64,000 bases of DNA from positions 62,001 through 126,000 of the forward strand of contig NZ_MSDV01000057.1 of the NCBI RefSeq assembly GCF_001931485.1, read 5' to 3'. Origin of the DNA: Burkholderia sp. SRS-W-2-2016. Lineage in GTDB: Bacteria > Pseudomonadota > Gammaproteobacteria > Burkholderiales > Burkholderiaceae. Within the stretch, counting starts at the first letter, position 1, and each line of letters begins with the position of its first letter. A program made the position numbers and the translations under genes. The notes beneath the pieces are model-generated. The model had not been told where the DNA came from and searched no databases. It worked only from the letters and a program-made list of their open reading frames with translations. Below, piece by piece: positions 43,896-52,932 of the stretch.

Positions 43896-46571
43896 TCAAT
43901 CGCTCAGCGCATCGCGATGGTCGCGGCGCGCCTTCGCCGTCGAGTAATAGCGTTGCAGCGCGTCGGTCGAGCGTGCGCTCAGCGCGCTGAGCTGCGCGAG
44001 CCAGTCGCCTGGCTGCGGCCATTCGCCGGCAATGACGCGCGGATACAGCTGCCGCGCGTAGCGATGCAGCGCCTGCGCGCCGAGATTGCCGCTCACGCCT
44101 AGCAGCGCGTGCAGCGTGGTGTGCGCGGCCTTGATATCGGCCGCCGCGCTGTCGGCCGCGAGTCGCGCGGTGTGCGAGCGAATCTGCGCGATGCCGTCGA
44201 CGAACGACTCGTCGAGCAGATCGAGCGTCGCCAGCTCTTCGAGGTGATCGGTGTCGAGCAGGTCGTCGTCGGTGAAAGTGAGGGGGGCGGTGGTGGAGGT
44301 GCTTGCCGACGAACCGGCCAGCGCGACCGGCGTCACCGCAAAATCCGCCTGTTTGGCCAGGCCCGCGCCGGTCGCCGCGCTTGTAGCAACGCTTGCCGTG
44401 CCGCTCGCTTTTGCCACCGCGGCCTCCGCCGCCACCGCAGCCTCCACATGTCCGGCCGCCGCCACTGCCGCGGCGTTCCGCGTACCGAACTGCCGCGCGA
44501 GACACGCATGCAGCGGCCCGGGCTGCACCGGCTTGATCATCACTTCGTTCATCCCGGCCGCGAGGCACGCCTGCACTGCTTCGGCATCCGAATGACTGGT
44601 CAGCGCGACGATCGGCACCGTCGCATACGCATCGCTGCGCGCGCGGATTGCGCGGGTGGTCTCGATGCCGTTCATCCCCGGCATGTTCACGTCCATCAGG
44701 ATCGCGGCGATAAAGCCGTCTTCGCGCAGCCGGGTCAGCACCGCCTGGCCGTGCTCGGCCTCCAGCACGGTCGCGCCGCAGCGCTCCAGATAGGTCTTCG
44801 CGACGAGCCGGCTGTAGGTGTCGTCGTCGGCGATCACGATTGTCTTGCCGACGAAGCCGTCGTGCTGGCCGTCCGGATCGTGGCGCGCACCGTTTTCGAA
44901 CAGCGTCTGCACCGCGGTGATCAGTTCCTGCACGTTCGACGCCTTGCTGATGATCTCGTCCATGCCCGCGCGCCGCGCGCGCAGCCGCACCGCGTTGCCG
45001 GGCTCGGCGGTGTACGCGACGATCAGCACGTTGCGGTTCGGGTTGTCGCGCTCCGCGCGGATCCGCTCGGTGGTCGCATAGCCGTCGAGCTCCGGCATGC
45101 TGATGTCCATCAGCACGAGGTCGTACGGCGTCGCGCGCCGCAGCGTCGCGAGCGCGAGTTCGCCGCTGGCCGCCTCGCTCACGTACGCGCCGGCCTTGGT
45201 CAGCACGTGGCGGGTGCGGGCCCGCAGCGTGTTGTCGTCGTCGACCACCAGCACGCGCTTGCCTTTGAACGCGGGCATCGCGCGTTCGAACAGGCGGCGT
45301 TCGTGCTGCGCGAGTTCATCGGCCGAGACCGGCGGAAAGCGCAGCGTGAACTCGGTGAATTTGCCGAGTTCCGACTGGCAGTCGATGCTGCCGCCGAACG
45401 CGCGCATCGTCCGCTGGCAATACGCGAGCCCGAGGCCGGTGCCGCTCGAATTGCCGGCCGTGCGAAACGGCTCGAACAGATGCTGGACGATCTCCGGCGC
45501 GATGCCCGGGCCGGTGTCGCGCACGCTGACCGCGCCGTGATCGACAGTGAGCGTCAGCGTCGCCTGCGGATGCGGCGCGATGTGATAGAGCGCGTTCTTG
45601 ATCAGATTGAACAGCGTGAACAGATAGACCGTTTCGTCGCCCCGGAACGCGAAATCGCGCTTGATGACGAGGCTCACTTTCGCGCGTTCCTTGTCGTTGT
45701 CGAAGCCGTATTCGTCGAGCGCCTTGCGAGTGGTGGCGCCCGCGTGCAGATAGCCGAGGCTGTCGGCGCGGATCGATTTGGCGCTGACTTCGTCGAGCGT
45801 CATCGCGATGATGCGCAGCCCGCGCTCGATCGACAACTGACCTTGCGCGACGTGGTTGTAGAGCAGCGACGTGGTGCCTTCGCTGAGCGTGGGCGCGGCG
45901 CCCGGTTCGGTGGTCGCCGGCAGTGCTTCCTCGACGCGGTCGAGCACGTGGCGCAACTGGCTCAACGGGTTGCGCATCTCGTGCGCGATCGAGCCGGCGA
46001 GTGCCTGCAGCGCGCGATTCTTTTCGACGAAGATGCGGCCTTTGCTGATTGCGTGACTGAACGCCATGCTGCACAGCACGACCACCGGCAGCAGCGCGAG
46101 ATTCGATTTGTCGTCCGCGCTGAGCACGATCGGCTCCGACGCGCTGAGCACCGCCGCGAAGCCGCCGGCAAACACGCCGACGCCGATGCAGGCCATCAGC
46201 AGCCACGGGCTGTCGATACACAGCGCCAGAATAAAGATCATCATCACCTCGGTCATCATCCACATGGTGGAGAAACCGTTTCTGACGGTGAGGAACGTGC
46301 AGACGAACGGCAGCACGTAGATCAGGCAGCAATGCCAGTAGATCAGCAGGTAGTGGTTATAGCGTTTCGGCCAGCGCGCCTGGAACAGCAGCGGAATGCA
46401 CACCGCCGCCGCGCTGAGCCGTAGCCACAGATTGTCGTACGGCTGCGGAAGAACGTAGGTCCAGATGACGTAATAGATGGGGTGACACAGGAGGCCGAGT
46501 GCGCCTCCCCATCGAATTGCAAACCTGCTTCTTTCCAGCATATCCCGCAGCGTGTCGCGCGATATCGCCAT
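43896..46571 (-). CDS. CqsS/LqsS-type hybrid sensor kinase with two receivers and Hpt
   Basis: 891 residues. The N-terminal about 180 form six or so membrane helices; GALGLLCHPIYYVIWTYVLP and QPYDNLWLRLSAAAV resemble Vibrio CqsS, which binds an alpha-hydroxyketone signal. The kinase has H197 (SIAHEMRNPLSQL), FNLIKNALYHI, DTGPGIAPEI and GTGLGLAYC. The first receiver has acidic pocket 444-446 and phosphoacceptor D489; the second has phosphoacceptor D627. An Ala-rich linker (about 685-760) leads to a C-terminal Hpt domain with H821 (TLHALLGVSGNLGA). CqsS has only one receiver. GGAGG precedes ATG 46571. The gene is 16 bases downstream of an AAR-like reductase and shares its operon. Ligand unknown. 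Confidence 0.9.
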   Translation of the reverse strand: MAISRDTLRDMLERSRFAIRWGGALGLLCHPIYYVIWTYVLPQPYDNLWLRLSAAAVCIPLLFQARWPKRYNHYLLIYWHCCLIYVLPFVCTFLTVRNGFSTMWMMTEVMMIFILALCIDSPWLLMACIGVGVFAGGFAAVLSASEPIVLSADDKSNLALLPVVVLCSMAFSHAISKGRIFVEKNRALQALAGSIAHEMRNPLSQLRHVLDRVEEALPATTEPGAAPTLSEGTTSLLYNHVAQGQLSIERGLRIIAMTLDEVSAKSIRADSLGYLHAGATTRKALDEYGFDNDKERAKVSLVIKRDFAFRGDETVYLFTLFNLIKNALYHIAPHPQATLTLTVDHGAVSVRDTGPGIAPEIVQHLFEPFRTAGNSSGTGLGLAYCQRTMRAFGGSIDCQSELGKFTEFTLRFPPVSADELAQHERRLFERAMPAFKGKRVLVVDDDNTLRARTRHVLTKAGAYVSEAASGELALATLRRATPYDLVLMDISMPELDGYATTERIRAERDNPNRNVLIVAYTAEPGNAVRLRARRAGMDEIISKASNVQELITAVQTLFENGARHDPDGQHDGFVGKTIVIADDDTYSRLVAKTYLERCGATVLEAEHGQAVLTRLREDGFIAAILMDVNMPGMNGIETTRAIRARSDAYATVPIVALTSHSDAEAVQACLAAGMNEVMIKPVQPGPLHACLARQFGTRNAAAVAAAGHVEAAVAAEAAVAKASGTASVATSAATGAGLAKQADFAVTPVALAGSSASTSTTAPLTFTDDDLLDTDHLEELATLDLLDESFVDGIAQIRSHTARLAADSAAADIKAAHTTLHALLGVSGNLGAQALHRYARQLYPRVIAGEWPQPGDWLAQLSALSARSTDALQRYYSTAKARRDHRDALSD

Positions 46572-46587
46572 CAGGCCTCCGTTTTCA

Positions 46588-47823
46588 TCAGGACCCCATC
46601 ATTTCATGCGTATTGGATTTCTGGGTTTCCAGCCCTTCGTCGCGGATCGGTTCGCCGTTCTTGCCGTGGAATGGACCGACCGAAAAACCGTACTTCTTCA
46701 GGAGACCATGAGTATAAGAGACGGACCATACAGGCGGACTGCCGATGATGAAATCCGATGCAATTCCCTCGTGCCATGCCGAATAGCCTTCGGCGAAACA
46801 GGTGTAGCAGTCGCGGGTGGACGGCAGCCTGAACGGGAATGCGGTATCGAGTCCGGCGGGGCCGCGCGCGAAGCATTCAATATAGAGCGTATGTCCGCGC
46901 GACGCGAGTTCCGCTTCGACGCTGGCCGCGCGCGGATGCGAATCGTCGATCCAGAACTGCGCGCGTTTCAGATCGGCGGCGGTGAGGTAGGGCACGCTGG
47001 TGCTGCTCGCGAGAATCGCGCCGTCGAATTCCGGCAACGGCGTATCCGGGCTGAACGTATGCACCGATACTTTCGATTTGCCGAGCAGGTCCGACGCAAG
47101 CAGTTCGTTCGCCTGATCGATCAGCAGATTCAGTTTGTCGGGCAGGTCGATCAGCACGAGTTCGCGCGGCGCGTCCTTATAGAGCAGGTACTTGGCGACC
47201 GTGGTGCCGAGCCGGCCCGCCGCGCCGAACAGCGCGAGTTTGGTGTTGCCGAACTCGAGGTCGAGTTGCTCGCAGCAGTGCATTGCCCAGTCTTTGAGCA
47301 TCGCCGCGGTGGCCGCGTGGCCGGTCGTGATATGAGGCGGTTTGACCGGTCGCGGCAGTGCGCCGTAATTGCACGCGTAAGGCGTGGACGCGCCCATCGC
47401 GACCATGTTCAGGCCGGCTTTTCTGGCTAATTCGAGAGCCGGAAAAAATTGCTTCTCGCGAAAGCGCTTGATGCCGCGCGCGCTGCCGAGCCACATTTCG
47501 AGCGGCACCGGACACGCGATATTGGCGCCGATCACCTGCGAGCCCGAAAAGATCGGCGACGCGATAAAGGGTTTCGTATTCCACAGTTCTTCTTCGAACG
47601 ATTCGTCGCGTTCGCGCACGTTGTGAAAAGAAAATGAAAGGGTTTCCCAGTCGGTCGCATGAAACAGGAAGCCGACGCCGCCTTGGCGGGCCGGCAGGTT
47701 GTCGCGGATCTCGTCCGGGTGGATTTCGTGTCTGAGCGTGAGGGGTGCACTATTTCGAGGCACTAAAAGACGGGTAGGCTCGTTTGAAACGGTCGACGTG
47801 TCTTGAAGGAGAGCGGTTTTCAT
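46588..47823 (-). CDS. AAR-like acyl-thioester reductase, candidate signal synthase
   Basis: 411 residues, no signal peptide. Read by eye, it matches cyanobacterial acyl-ACP reductase in several blocks: HITTGHAATAAML (about 164-176), a Rossmann loop GAAGRLG (200-206), and DCYTCFAEGYSAWHEG with C342 at the place of the AAR cysteine that takes the acyl group, followed by a KKYGF segment near the end. AAR reduces fatty acyl thioesters to aldehydes. The first about 80 residues have no counterpart in AAR. No aldehyde-deformylating oxygenase gene is present; instead the gene is transcribed with the CqsS-like kinase. AAGGA precedes ATG 47823. Alternatives are another NAD(P)-dependent dehydrogenase of the shikimate/saccharopine type. 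Confidence 0.6.
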   Translation of the reverse strand: MKTALLQDTSTVSNEPTRLLVPRNSAPLTLRHEIHPDEIRDNLPARQGGVGFLFHATDWETLSFSFHNVRERDESFEEELWNTKPFIASPIFSGSQVIGANIACPVPLEMWLGSARGIKRFREKQFFPALELARKAGLNMVAMGASTPYACNYGALPRPVKPPHITTGHAATAAMLKDWAMHCCEQLDLEFGNTKLALFGAAGRLGTTVAKYLLYKDAPRELVLIDLPDKLNLLIDQANELLASDLLGKSKVSVHTFSPDTPLPEFDGAILASSTSVPYLTAADLKRAQFWIDDSHPRAASVEAELASRGHTLYIECFARGPAGLDTAFPFRLPSTRDCYTCFAEGYSAWHEGIASDFIIGSPPVWSVSYTHGLLKKYGFSVGPFHGKNGEPIRDEGLETQKSNTHEMMGS

Positions 47824-48031
47824 TGGTCTTTTCCTTGGTTTTGGGATGACGCTGGAAACAGTCAGCGCGCGGCGTGGCCGGTCCTGATTGACCGGCGACC
47901 CTTCAACTCTAGAGAAAAGCGCGCCAACGTGCCCGTCTGTTCGTCCACACAGACTTCACCGCGCGTTTAAGTCGAGGAGCGCCGCCGGGGAGTGAACGCG
48001 TGGGCGTTCAATTGGCGGGCGCCCAATAGAC

Positions 48032-48062
48032 AAAGGGCCGCGCGAATGTCGCGCGGCCCTTT
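48032..48062. terminator. Strong hairpin downstream of the phospholipase gene
   Basis: A perfect 14-base inverted repeat (AAAGGGCCGCGCGA and its complement) around ATG lies 26 bases after the phospholipase stop on the minus strand. Stem ends rich in A and T suit intrinsic termination. It separates the phospholipase gene from the promoter of the AAR-like operon. Confidence 0.75.
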
Positions 48063-48087
48063 GTTTGCATGCCAGGAGAACTTCGAA

Positions 48088-49455
48088 TTAACGCGCAATG
48101 CTATAGCCGATCCGTGCAATCCAGCGGTGCTGGTTGTAGTCGAGAATGTCTTCTCCATAACCGGTGAAGAAGCCGACCCACAGGAACCCGCCCCAACGGC
48201 TATTGATCAGCTTCGCCAATGGATAGGTGAACTGTGTATCGAGGCTGCCTTTGCCGCCCTTCGTCCCTTTGCGCAGCGTGGTGGCGAGTTGCCAGCCTTC
48301 GTAGCTGCCGTATTTGATCAGCAGGTCTACATAGCCGCGATAGTCGGTGATGTCGTGATTCTCGCCGGCAATGTGCGTGTAGTAGTAGATCTTCGGCGCG
48401 ATGGTCAGGTGGTTCGCGTTCAGGTCGCCGAATTCCCAGATCGGCTTCACGAACAGGGTGTCGACCCCGCGCGACTCGGGACCGTCGCGGCCATTCGATT
48501 CGTGTTCGTAGCCGGCCGTCAGACCCATCTTGCTCCACCATTTGCTTTTCCAGCCAGTGTCGTCGAGGTGGTAGATCATCGCCGGCATGTAGCTGGTGTC
48601 GCGGAACGGCGCGGAATAGGTGCCCAGATCCCACAGCGAGGTCTGCGTATAGGCGAAGTACAGATTGTCGAGGAAGCCGCGCGAGCGCGGATCGTCCGGC
48701 GTGACCATGCGGAACTTGAAGCTCAGCTGGAATTTCGCGAGGTTCTCGCCGTTCGAGCCGTCGGCGAAATACATCGGATCGTAGGAGGAGAAGCGGCTCA
48801 GGAAGCTGTTCAGTTGCGGCGTCGGCAAATCCGGCCGGGCCGGCGCCGGCGACGTCGCGATCAGGCTCGTCGACGACCCCTCGGCCGCGGCGCTCGCGGT
48901 GCCCGCCGCGCCCGCGGTGCCGGCAGTGCCTTCAGCCGACGCGACCGCGCTGCCCTTGCCCGGCCGCGTGATCATCACGAAGGAGGGCGACACGTCGAGC
49001 GCCGGCACGTCGATCTTCATCGCGCCGCGCGCCCATTTGGGCCATTCGCCGGTATAGCGCACCGCCTTCAGTTCGCCCGCGGCGAGCTTCAGATGCTCGG
49101 GCGCGCCGCTCTCGCGCGTCAGCGCGAGCGGTTGCGGGAGCTGATCGGGATTGCTGAGCGCGATGTTCAGTTGCGCGGGCACGTCCACTTCGGTGCCGCC
49201 GGGCTGATCGCCGGAATAGACGATCGTCACTTCGAGCGGATTGCTGGACGACGCTTCGCGCGGCGGCCGCAACACCGACACGCCGGCCACGCTGGACGCG
49301 CAATAGCCGCCGAGCAGCAGCGCGCTCACGCAGAGCGACAGACTGGGGAGCCGTTTCGACAACGGGCGGGGAGACAAACTGGAAACACGCGAGCGGGGGC
49401 TGCTTACTGCGGACTTGCGGTCGTTCTTTACGCCAGACATCAATCGATTCCGCAC
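48088..49455 (-). CDS. pldA: Outer-membrane phospholipase A (PldA family) with N-terminal extension
   Basis: About 455 residues. GTG 49455 was chosen because AGGAG lies a few bases upstream; ATG 49440 is the alternative. A signal-like segment (LPSLSLCVSALLLGGYCASS) precedes an about 190-residue extra domain with an Ala/Gly/Ser-rich linker, absent from E. coli PldA (289 residues). The C-terminal barrel has the catalytic EHESNGRDGPESRGVDTLF segment: H318 and S320 match H142 and S144 of E. coli, but D332 stands where E. coli has N156. The last residues IGYSIAR end in a basic residue rather than the usual aromatic. It hydrolyses outer-membrane phospholipids. Confidence 0.88.
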   Translation of the reverse strand: MRNRLMSGVKNDRKSAVSSPRSRVSSLSPRPLSKRLPSLSLCVSALLLGGYCASSVAGVSVLRPPREASSSNPLEVTIVYSGDQPGGTEVDVPAQLNIALSNPDQLPQPLALTRESGAPEHLKLAAGELKAVRYTGEWPKWARGAMKIDVPALDVSPSFVMITRPGKGSAVASAEGTAGTAGAAGTASAAAEGSSTSLIATSPAPARPDLPTPQLNSFLSRFSSYDPMYFADGSNGENLAKFQLSFKFRMVTPDDPRSRGFLDNLYFAYTQTSLWDLGTYSAPFRDTSYMPAMIYHLDDTGWKSKWWSKMGLTAGYEHESNGRDGPESRGVDTLFVKPIWEFGDLNANHLTIAPKIYYYTHIAGENHDITDYRGYVDLLIKYGSYEGWQLATTLRKGTKGGKGSLDTQFTYPLAKLINSRWGGFLWVGFFTGYGEDILDYNQHRWIARIGYSIAR

Positions 49456-49861
49456 ACGGAGCTCCTCTTGGTCTACGAATTCAGGTCGCAACGGGAAGAC
49501 AGCGTTAAAGCATGCGACTGGGAAACAGATAACGGGGCCGACGCGTTTCGGTATGGCAATCGCCATGCAGCGCGATTACCGGCTGATGGTTTCGCCCATT
49601 CTGCCAGCGCAATTGCAAATTGCGAGTGGGAAAAAGAATTAGCGACGTTATCCGCGTAAATAGCAGGGCAAACGTGACGGGAAGGGTTTTCTTCGTTGCA
49701 TTGGCGCAACGAAGGTTTAAATGTCACAACGGCGAATTGGCGTGGCAAGCGCTTTTATATGGGAAACGGGATAAGTAATTCCCCGTATGGCGCTTCTCCG
49801 AATCGCAATCGGTAATTCTTAATTGGTATTCCGGAGTCGCGCAATCGGGATAACCTGGCTT
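49456..49861. other. Intergenic region upstream of the phospholipase gene
   Basis: 406 bases, AT-richer, with no supported gene. It holds a 9-base inverted repeat (CTTCGTTGC, six-base loop, GCAACGAAG) at 49691-49714. The region contains the phospholipase promoter and the 3' end of the dioxygenase gene. Confidence 0.5.
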
Positions 49862-50653
49862 TCAATAAGCAAACTTGCGGTATTGCTCGGGTGTCGCGCC
49901 GCCATCGGGTTCGGCGACGCGCGGCATATGGCGCAGCAGCCGTTTGGCGCGCGCGCTCAATTGGTCATAGACGCCATTGGGCACGTCGATCCGCACCTCG
50001 GGCCGGAAGTACCAGCTGCGGCTATAGCCGATCACAACCATCGGCCGCGGCTCGTCGGTGCGGTTCGGGGTGCCGCGATGCAGTGCCCGCACGTCGCGGA
50101 TCATCACGTCGCCCAGTTCCATCGTGATTGCGTGGAGCGGCGCGCGGCCGTCGCGCCACGCCTGCAGCGCGTCGTCCGCGCGCAGCCGGTGGGTGCCGAG
50201 CGTGGTTTCGAACGGGCCGTTCTCGAGCGTGACGTCGCACAACGGAAAGTTGACCGCGAGCTGGAACGACGGCGTTTCGGCTTCGCCGTCGAACAGTGCC
50301 GGGGTGTCGCGGTGAACCTCCTGCCAGGTCGAGCCTTGCAACGGCGTATCGGTGGCGAGCTGGCACATCACCGGGTCGTCGCCGGCCACGCGTTCGACGA
50401 TGCCGAGAATGTCGGGATCGCAGAAGATCGCCTGATCGGCGAACACGCCGGCGAACGGCAGCGTGATGTAGTGGCGCTGTTCGCCGCGCACGGCGGTCGC
50501 GTTCGCGGCGATCCGCTGTTGCAGCAACGGCGCGAACGCGTCGCGCCACGCGAGCAGCGTCTGTCGCGGTAGATGCCCGCGCAATATCACCATGCCGTCG
50601 CGCTCGAAGGTCGTTGCGAATTCATCGAGCTGTTCGGTCGAATAGCGGGCCAC
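49862..50653 (-). CDS. Phytanoyl-CoA dioxygenase (PhyH)-family oxygenase
   Basis: 263 residues from GTG 50653, preceded by AAGGAG; the longer open frame upstream reads through 15-base repeats. The jelly-roll oxygenase core shows the H-x-D iron ligands in EVHRDTPALF, then FPLCDVTLENGPFETTLGTH, and the second histidine and arginine in VRALHRGTPNRTDEPRP. Such enzymes are Fe(II)/2-oxoglutarate-dependent hydroxylases. The substrate is unknown. Confidence 0.87.
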   Translation of the reverse strand: MARYSTEQLDEFATTFERDGMVILRGHLPRQTLLAWRDAFAPLLQQRIAANATAVRGEQRHYITLPFAGVFADQAIFCDPDILGIVERVAGDDPVMCQLATDTPLQGSTWQEVHRDTPALFDGEAETPSFQLAVNFPLCDVTLENGPFETTLGTHRLRADDALQAWRDGRAPLHAITMELGDVMIRDVRALHRGTPNRTDEPRPMVVIGYSRSWYFRPEVRIDVPNGVYDQLSARAKRLLRHMPRVAEPDGGATPEQYRKFAY

Positions 50654-50673
50654 GGATGTCTCCTTGTCGAATC

Positions 50674-50711
50674 GTCGGGTTGGTATGAGTCGGGTTGGTA
50701 TGAGTCGGGTT
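50674..50711. repeat. 15-bp tandem repeat
   Basis: Two full copies and one partial copy of GTCGGGTTGGTATGA lie between the dioxygenase start and the DedA-fusion stop. Confidence 0.85.
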
Positions 50712-50759
50712 TGAGTTGAGCCGGGTTTCGGCGCGGCGCCGCCGGCGCGCGTCGCTCGC

Positions 50760-52763
50760 TCAGTCCGGCGGCGACACCAGCAGCGAGACCGGCACGCCAT
50801 CGCAATCCACCTGGCCGACCAGCGTCGCGTTGAGCCCGGCGCCCGCCCTGGCGCTCAGATCGACCGGGCTGATGCGCCGGTCGATCCGCAGCAGGTTCAG
50901 CGGCCACGACGGCCGCGTCAGCCGCTCGTGCGCGAACGCGCCGATCCATAGCGGTGCGTTCGCGTTGCCGGTGTCGACCGTATAGCCGCTCGGCCAGAAG
51001 CGCAGCACGTAACGTTCCTCGCGCGAGTCGCCGGGCCGCATGAAAACCAGCGTCGACGGCACGCCGTTGTTCAGCTTCGGCAGCACCGGCAGCGCGACCG
51101 CGGCGACGTCGGGCGAAGCCAGCGACAGCAGGCTGTGCGCGGACACGTCGGTGCCCTCGACCCAGCCCTGCGCGAGCAGCTGGCCGCGCAGCGCCGCCGG
51201 TTCGCCGGCCCATTGGAGCGTGAACGGCTCCTTGCGGTCGCCGCCCATGTCCGAGCGATAGCACGGCAGGCGGCGCCATTCCGACTGCTGCCACTGCGCC
51301 TGGGTGAAGCGCACCGGCGCCGGACGCGCCGTTCGGTCCGGCGGCGCGGGCCGCGCGACGCCGAGCTGCACGCCGACGCTCGTCAGCACCACCGCGCCCA
51401 CCACCAGCGGCATGAAGCGGCGCTGCGGCGGCGGGCGCGGATGCCGCCAGATCGCGGTCAGCGCGACGATCGCGACCCACGCGTAGGCGAGCGCGGCGCC
51501 GCCGATCGCGTCGGACACCCAGTAGCGGCCGAACGACACGCCGGCGAGCGCGACCACGATCACGACGATGATGCTCGCGCCGGCGACCAGCACGCCTTCG
51601 AGTTTGCCGACCCGGCGCGCGAGCAGAAACGCGAGAAAGCCGTAGACGACCACCGTCGCGGCGACGTGATTGCTTGGGAATACGTAGTGACTCGTCATCA
51701 GCTCGTTGGGCGGCGCGCGGCGCATCGCGAGTTGCAGGCCGGCGATCAGCAACTGCGAGAACGCGACCGCCGCGAGCCAGTAGCCGATCGTGTGCCAGCG
51801 CCGCTCCCACACCATCCACAGCGCGACGGTGACGACCAGCGCGGTCAGCGTGAGGCCGCTGCCGAGCGTCGCCAGACTGGCCAGTACGGTGTCGCTCCAC
51901 GGCGTGCGCACCGATTGCATGAAGTGATAGACCGACAGATCGACGGCGGTCAGCGGGTCGCCGCTGACCACGTCCTCCAGTACTCCGAAGAACAGCGCGC
52001 CGGCCACCAGCACGATCAGCGACGTGACGAGGATATGGGTCGCGTCGGGGGTGTCGGGGTCGAGCATCCGCCGCGCGATCCGGCCGAGCGGTCCCGGATG
52101 CCGGCACGCCCAGTCGCCGAGCCGGCGGCCGGCCGCGCTCGACCACGCGTTCGCATGCGCGACCAGAAAGCCGGCGCCGCGAAAGCTGAGCCAGACGATG
52201 CACACCAGCATCGCGATGATCACGACCAGCCGGAACGACACCGCGCCCGCGAGCAGCACCGACGCGCCGAACACCACGCCGGGCAGGATATGGGCGGGCG
52301 CCCACAGCAGCGCCGACAGCACGTTGACCGCGTAGAAGCGCAGCGGCGGCATGTCCATCATGCCGGCGACGACCGGCACGATCGCCCGCAACGGACCGAT
52401 GAAGCGCGCGAGCACGACGCTCTTGGTGCCGTGTTTGACGAAGAAGCGCTGGCCCGCGTCGAGGACCTCGGGGTGAGTGCGGAACGGCCACAGATTGACG
52501 ATGCGTTCCTTGTAGCGCGCGCCGATCCAGAAGCTCATGCCGTCGCCGGCGACCGCGCCGAGGATCGCCCACAGAAACACCCAGCCGAGACTGAGCGAAC
52601 CGGTGCCGGTCAGCGCGCCGGCGAGAAACATCGCGGTGCTGCCGGGAATGAAGGTGCCGATGACCGCGATCGCTTCGAGGAACGCCGCGAGAAACACGAC
52701 CGCGAGCATCCACGACGAGTGGCCCGCGAGCAGATGCAAGAGGTGGATGTAGGCGTGCTCCAT
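50760..52763 (-). CDS. DedA-PAP2-LssY fusion membrane protein with degenerate phosphatase motif
   Basis: 667 residues from ATG 52763 (MEHAYIHLLHLLAGHSSWML). A DedA domain (about 1-200: FLEAIAVIGTFIPGSTAMFL, ARFIGPLRAIVPVVAGMMDM) is followed by a PAP2-like membrane domain (about 290-450: PSNHVAATVVVYG) and a soluble C-terminal LssY-type domain (SEWRRLPCYRSDMGGDRKEP, ERYVLRFWPSGYTVDTGN). In the PAP2 part, the SR...H...D motif reads GVSFGRYWVSDAIGG, with Tyr where the nucleophilic His should be and no KxxxxxxRP. It probably handles lipids or lipid phosphates. Catalysis by the PAP2 part is doubtful. Confidence 0.9.
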   Translation of the reverse strand: MEHAYIHLLHLLAGHSSWMLAVVFLAAFLEAIAVIGTFIPGSTAMFLAGALTGTGSLSLGWVFLWAILGAVAGDGMSFWIGARYKERIVNLWPFRTHPEVLDAGQRFFVKHGTKSVVLARFIGPLRAIVPVVAGMMDMPPLRFYAVNVLSALLWAPAHILPGVVFGASVLLAGAVSFRLVVIIAMLVCIVWLSFRGAGFLVAHANAWSSAAGRRLGDWACRHPGPLGRIARRMLDPDTPDATHILVTSLIVLVAGALFFGVLEDVVSGDPLTAVDLSVYHFMQSVRTPWSDTVLASLATLGSGLTLTALVVTVALWMVWERRWHTIGYWLAAVAFSQLLIAGLQLAMRRAPPNELMTSHYVFPSNHVAATVVVYGFLAFLLARRVGKLEGVLVAGASIIVVIVVALAGVSFGRYWVSDAIGGAALAYAWVAIVALTAIWRHPRPPPQRRFMPLVVGAVVLTSVGVQLGVARPAPPDRTARPAPVRFTQAQWQQSEWRRLPCYRSDMGGDRKEPFTLQWAGEPAALRGQLLAQGWVEGTDVSAHSLLSLASPDVAAVALPVLPKLNNGVPSTLVFMRPGDSREERYVLRFWPSGYTVDTGNANAPLWIGAFAHERLTRPSWPLNLLRIDRRISPVDLSARAGAGLNATLVGQVDCDGVPVSLLVSPPD

Positions 52764-52932
52764 CGTGCGCGATCGGCCGTTCTGGCGTGACGAACGATCA
52801 TAACGCGCACGGGTATGCTCCGTGCGCAGCCCGGTAACGTGCTGCTGCAGCGGGCCGGCGATCGGCTCAGAATGTGGGAGCGGGGCGCCGGTTCGGCGTC
52901 GGCGCGGTGGGCGGACGAGGCGGGAGCAAGCG

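Noticed and set aside
44109..46424. 771-codon plus-strand frame opposite the CqsS-like kinase
   Set aside because: Arg/His-rich antisense shadow; the kinase carries full domain motifs.
51135..52790. Plus-strand frame opposite the DedA fusion
   Set aside because: Antisense shadow with no motifs.
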